A model generated the notes under the pieces. That model did no database searches. It was given only the letters and a program-made list of their open reading frames with translations, and had not been told where the DNA came from. The position numbers and the translations under genes are program-made. From assembly GCA_020345785.1 (NCBI GenBank), contig CP070771.1, positions 6,413,397 through 6,427,990 of the forward strand: a DNA stretch of 14,594 bases, given 5' to 3'. Below, in pieces: positions 12,664 through 14,594 of the stretch (positions within the stretch are counted from its first letter, which is position 1; each line of letters starts with the position of its first letter). Source of the DNA: Desulfobacterales bacterium (lineage in GTDB: Bacteria; Desulfobacterota; Desulfobacteria; Desulfobacterales; JAFDCJ01).

Positions 12664-13440
12664 ATGACCGGATTCAATGACTTCACCTTGCGGGAGATGA
12701 TGGCCATCATGGCCGCCCGGGAGATCAAGGACGGGGACATCGTGTTCTGCGGTACCGGCATTTCCATGCTGGCTGCCATGGCGGCAAAACACATCAACGC
12801 ACCCCATAGCGTGATCTTCTTTGAGACCGGAGCGGTGGACAGCCTTTTGGAGGAACTGCCCCTGGCTGTGGCCGACCCGCGCATCATGTACTGGTCGGCC
12901 AGCAACGCCAGCCTCCTGGATTCCTTTGCCACCATGCAGAACCGTATCACCGGAGAAAAGGTCGTGGCCATTTTAGGCGCGGCACAGATCGATAAGTACG
13001 GCAACCTGAACACCACCTGCATCGGTGACTACCACCGGCCGCAAATCCGGTTTTCCGGCTCCGGGGGCGGCTGCGATGTGGCTTCCTTTGTGCCGCGGGT
13101 GATAGCCTTTATGCAGCATGAGCGGCGCAAATTCGTGAAAAAACTGGACTACCTGACCAGCCCCGGACAGCTGGGCGGCAACGGAAGCCGGGAGCAGGCC
13201 GGACTCAGACCCGGCGGCGTGAACCTGGTGGTGACCAACCTGGCAGTCATGCGCTTTGATCGGCGAAGCGGCCAAATGTACCTGGACCAGTATTATCCCG
13301 GTGTCTCCATCAAACAGGTTCTGGACAATATGGAGTTTGCTGTGGATGTGAGCCGCGCCGTCCAGGCCTCTCCACCTGCGCCTCTAGAACTGGAGGTCCT
13401 GCGCAGCAAGTGCGACCCGCAACGACTGATTCTGGGTTGA
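12664..13440 (+). CDS. Family I CoA-transferase, subunit B (glutaconate CoA-transferase-like)
   Basis: A 258-residue subunit matching GctB in length and layout. With the start at ATG 12664-12666 (eight bases behind AAGGGA, two bases after the subunit A stop) the glutamate in SVIFFETGAVDS is residue 54, the position of the catalytic Glu54 of glutaconate CoA-transferase that forms the CoA thioester. Other signatures: DGDIVFCGTGISMLAAMAAK, AILGAAQIDKYGNLNTTCIG, RFSGSGGGCDVAS, NLVVTNLAVMRFD and YPGVS near the C-terminus. The pair is clearly one operon with coupled translation and forms a heteromeric enzyme. A hairpin at 13602-13647 may terminate it. Presence of the glutamate favours a true transferase over an IpdAB-type hydrolase; the acyl substrate stays open. 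Confidence 0.9.
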   Translation: MTGFNDFTLREMMAIMAAREIKDGDIVFCGTGISMLAAMAAKHINAPHSVIFFETGAVDSLLEELPLAVADPRIMYWSASNASLLDSFATMQNRITGEKVVAILGAAQIDKYGNLNTTCIGDYHRPQIRFSGSGGGCDVASFVPRVIAFMQHERRKFVKKLDYLTSPGQLGGNGSREQAGLRPGGVNLVVTNLAVMRFDRRSGQMYLDQYYPGVSIKQVLDNMEFAVDVSRAVQASPPAPLELEVLRSKCDPQRLILG

Positions 13441-13604
13441 AACAAAGATTTTCCCGACCGATTACCATCTATTATTCCACTCTCAAAATTCCCGACACGC
13501 TCAGCAGTCATGCCTTCGGCGCCGCAGAGTGCATATGTGACATCGGCGGTAAGATCTTGCAAAGCCAACTCCTTGATGATAGGGTGGTTTTCCAAAATAT
13601 GATC
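13441..13604 (-). pseudogene. Unidentified gene fragment, antisense side, downstream of the CoA-transferase
   Basis: After a TAG at 13605-13607 the minus strand reads DHILENHPIIKELALQDLTA, then DVTYALCGAEGMTAERVGNF, in GC-typical codons. It continues open into the antisense of the transferase gene, where it loses protein character. There is no good start: a TTG at 13593-13595 has no ribosome binding site. It looks like an internal piece of a gene cut on both sides. I do not recognise the family. Confidence 0.3.
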
Positions 13605-13647
13605 CTAATCGAGCGAAGAATCGATTAGGATTTATTGGTTGTTTTTT
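13602..13647 (+). terminator. Probable intrinsic terminator of the CoA-transferase operon
   Basis: ATCCTAATCGA (13602-13612) and TCGATTAGGAT (13621-13631) form a perfect 11-bp stem with an 8-base loop. On the plus strand it is followed by TTATTGGTTGTTTTTT, an interrupted T-tract. It lies 160 bases after the subunit B stop codon. Confidence 0.6.
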
Positions 13648-13764
13648 GCTCTTGTTTAATGGTTTGCAGAAAATAACTTTGGAGATCATATCTTACTTCA
13701 GGAATAGATAAAAAAACCATCACAAACACGCTTGCAACTGACAACGGACAACTAACTACGGACA

Positions 13765-13792
13765 CCCAATTGAATATTTTTGTTCAATTGGG
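13765..13792. repeat. Perfect 10-bp hairpin
   Basis: CCCAATTGAA (13765-13774) and TTCAATTGGG (13783-13792) are perfect inverted repeats around an 8-base T-rich loop. No T-run follows on either side. It sits at the junction between simple repeats and the cytochrome relic and may mark a breakpoint. Confidence 0.6.
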
Positions 13793-13803
13793 GTACGACT
13801 TAG

Positions 13804-13896
13804 GTATACCAGCTCCTGTGCATGGGGATGCCTCCTTTTGCGAATTTATCAGAAGAAGAAGTAAAAGCCCTAATTGCTTACTTGAAAACGATTTAA
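13804..13896 (+). pseudogene. Class I cytochrome c, C-terminal fragment
   Basis: After an in-frame TAG (13801-13803) the plus strand reads VYQLLCMG, then MPPFANLSEEEVKALIAYL and KTI-stop. This is the usual end of a monohaem cytochrome c domain: the methionine axial-ligand segment (GMPPF), the acidic turn LSEEE and the last helix ALIAYLKT. The CxxCH haem site and everything before it are missing. Thirty codons remain, with no start signal. Confidence 0.65.
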
Positions 13897-13918
13897 TTTA
13901 TGGAATTCCCCTCATCCC

Positions 13919-14446
13919 CTAATTTTTCCTCTGCGGAACCTTTTTTACTTTATTGGTGTCGTAGCCCTGATTTTTCAGAAATTTTAAAATGAAATCATAT
14001 TCCTCGTCGGAGATCTCAGGCTCGCGAGCCATAATCCAAACGTAGTCCCGCTTCGATCTACCGATAACAGTTATTGAATAATCCTCTTTCAGGAAAATAA
14101 TTCTATATTCGGCTTTAAAGGGCCAAATGAACTGCATACCCCAAACAGCGTTGGACTCCTTATCCCTGATATATCCGCGCGGATTGTAGGTCTTGAGCGG
14201 TCCGTCAAAACCTCCCTTGTTGAAATTAAAAGTGGTCTTTATGGTTCCGTCCTCGTCAAGGCGATAGGATTCAACAGCATTGTAAGCTTTTTTTTCTATG
14301 AAAGTCGGAATGTTGGCTATGACATACCATTCACCCATGAAACGATTTAGATCGACGGATGGCACGGTGTGAATCTTATCTGTTGTTTGGCAACCCAGCA
14401 TCGGAAGGAATACAAATATTGACACCAACAAATATATTCTTTGCAT
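13919..14446 (-). CDS. blc: Lipocalin family lipoprotein (Blc-like)
   Basis: A 175-residue outer-membrane-type lipocalin. A lipoprotein signal (MQRIYLLVSIFVFLP, then MLG-Cys lipobox, Cys about residue 19) is followed by QTTDKIHTVPSVDLNRFMGEWY, where GEW is the lipocalin GxW motif, and IPTFIEKKAYNAVESYRLDE. The core strands have TTFNFNKGGFDGP, GYIRDKESNAVWGMQFIWPF, YRIIFLKEDYSITVIGRSKR and DYVWIMAREP, close to the bacterial Blc pattern. The last helix (SDEEYDFILKFLKNQGYD) is typical. I chose ATG 14444-14446 (GAGGA upstream, basic n-region). ATG 14462-14464, with AAGGAGG seven bases upstream, is equally possible and adds MQEEIL. Members bind lysophospholipids or other hydrophobic ligands. Single gene, ribosome binding site present. 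Confidence 0.92.
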   Translation of the reverse strand: MQRIYLLVSIFVFLPMLGCQTTDKIHTVPSVDLNRFMGEWYVIANIPTFIEKKAYNAVESYRLDEDGTIKTTFNFNKGGFDGPLKTYNPRGYIRDKESNAVWGMQFIWPFKAEYRIIFLKEDYSITVIGRSKRDYVWIMAREPEISDEEYDFILKFLKNQGYDTNKVKKVPQRKN

Positions 14447-14464
14447 TAAGATTTCCTCTTGCAT

Positions 14465-14594
14465 TTCATGCCCTCCTTGAGCGATGCGCCTATCAAATGG
14501 ACAATTTCAGCTGATAGACGGAAAGTTTATGGAATAGATGGATCCCAAGGGATCAGTAGCTCGATGTAAATACGCTAAAGATGGTTCAGGTTCT
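14465..14594. other. Right edge, upstream of the lipocalin gene
   Basis: Holds the AAGGAGG ribosome binding site for the upstream lipocalin start (near 14472-14478) and presumably its promoter. I see no clear -35/-10 pair and no gene start in the remaining bases. Confidence 0.4.

Larger units (their letters stand above)
13648..13918. other. Remnant-rich stretch between the terminator and the lipocalin gene
   Basis: It contains a short minus-strand open frame (13720 to 13625, 31 codons, SIPEVRYDLQSYFLQTIKQE, no ribosome binding site), a CAACTGACAACGGACAACTA-type simple repeat near 13735-13762, a hairpin at 13765-13792 and a cytochrome c fragment at 13804-13896. No intact gene is supported. 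Confidence 0.4.

Noticed and set aside
12408..13022. Minus-strand open frame of 204 codons across the CoA-transferase A/B junction
   Set aside because: Spans two real plus-strand genes and has no recognisable motif or ribosome binding site.

Overview
The window looks like chromosomal sequence from a Desulfobacterota (deltaproteobacterial) anaerobe or a close relative, probably from an environmental genome. This is inferred from the gene styles: a TRAP transporter with an XRE-cupin regulator, a B12-binding radical SAM protein, a PAS hybrid histidine kinase, a family I CoA-transferase pair, and many small palindromic or miniature elements between genes. No rRNA, complete tRNA, integrase or transposase gene was found.

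Layout. (1) Positions 1-1185, minus strand: a small ORF with a strong ribosome binding site, an antibiotic-biosynthesis-monooxygenase (ABM) domain protein, and the 5' part of a radical SAM gene carrying a one-base frameshift and running off the left edge. (2) Positions 1186-1947: a gene-poor stretch rich in palindromes (operator-like TATGACC repeats, seven CATATG sites, a long stem-loop). (3) Positions 1948-6578, minus strand: a coherent operon of XRE-cupin regulator, dctP, dctQ, dctM and an aldo/keto reductase. It probably imports an organic acid or related small molecule and reduces or oxidises it; the substrate is not evident. (4) Positions 6936-9918: a large membrane hybrid sensor kinase bracketed by two 212/213-bp elements with TA-ended terminal inverted repeats. 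Upstream of it lies a probable small RNA or attenuator leader with its own promoter and intrinsic terminator. (5) Positions 10232-10809: a 3' fragment of tmRNA (ssrA), two copies of a 107-bp repeat, and a frameshifted GIY-YIG nuclease gene. This looks like the scar of an integration at ssrA. (6) Positions 11017-11572: a DUF1232/YkvA-like membrane protein and a SEC-C motif relic. (7) Positions 11684-13440, plus strand: two adjacent CoA-transferase subunits with the catalytic glutamate at residue 54 of the second. (8) Positions 13441-13918: a terminator and several gene remnants, including the C-terminal end of a c-type cytochrome. (9) Positions 13919-14446, minus strand: a lipocalin lipoprotein.

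The most notable features are the unassigned RNA upstream of the kinase, the ssrA scar with its repeat and nuclease cassette, the kinase bracketed by miniature elements, and a 9-bp motif shared by the promoter regions of the XRE regulator and dctP. Several genes or relics differ from an open frame by a single base (radical SAM, GIY-YIG, SEC-C), so real decay and sequencing error both need to be considered.
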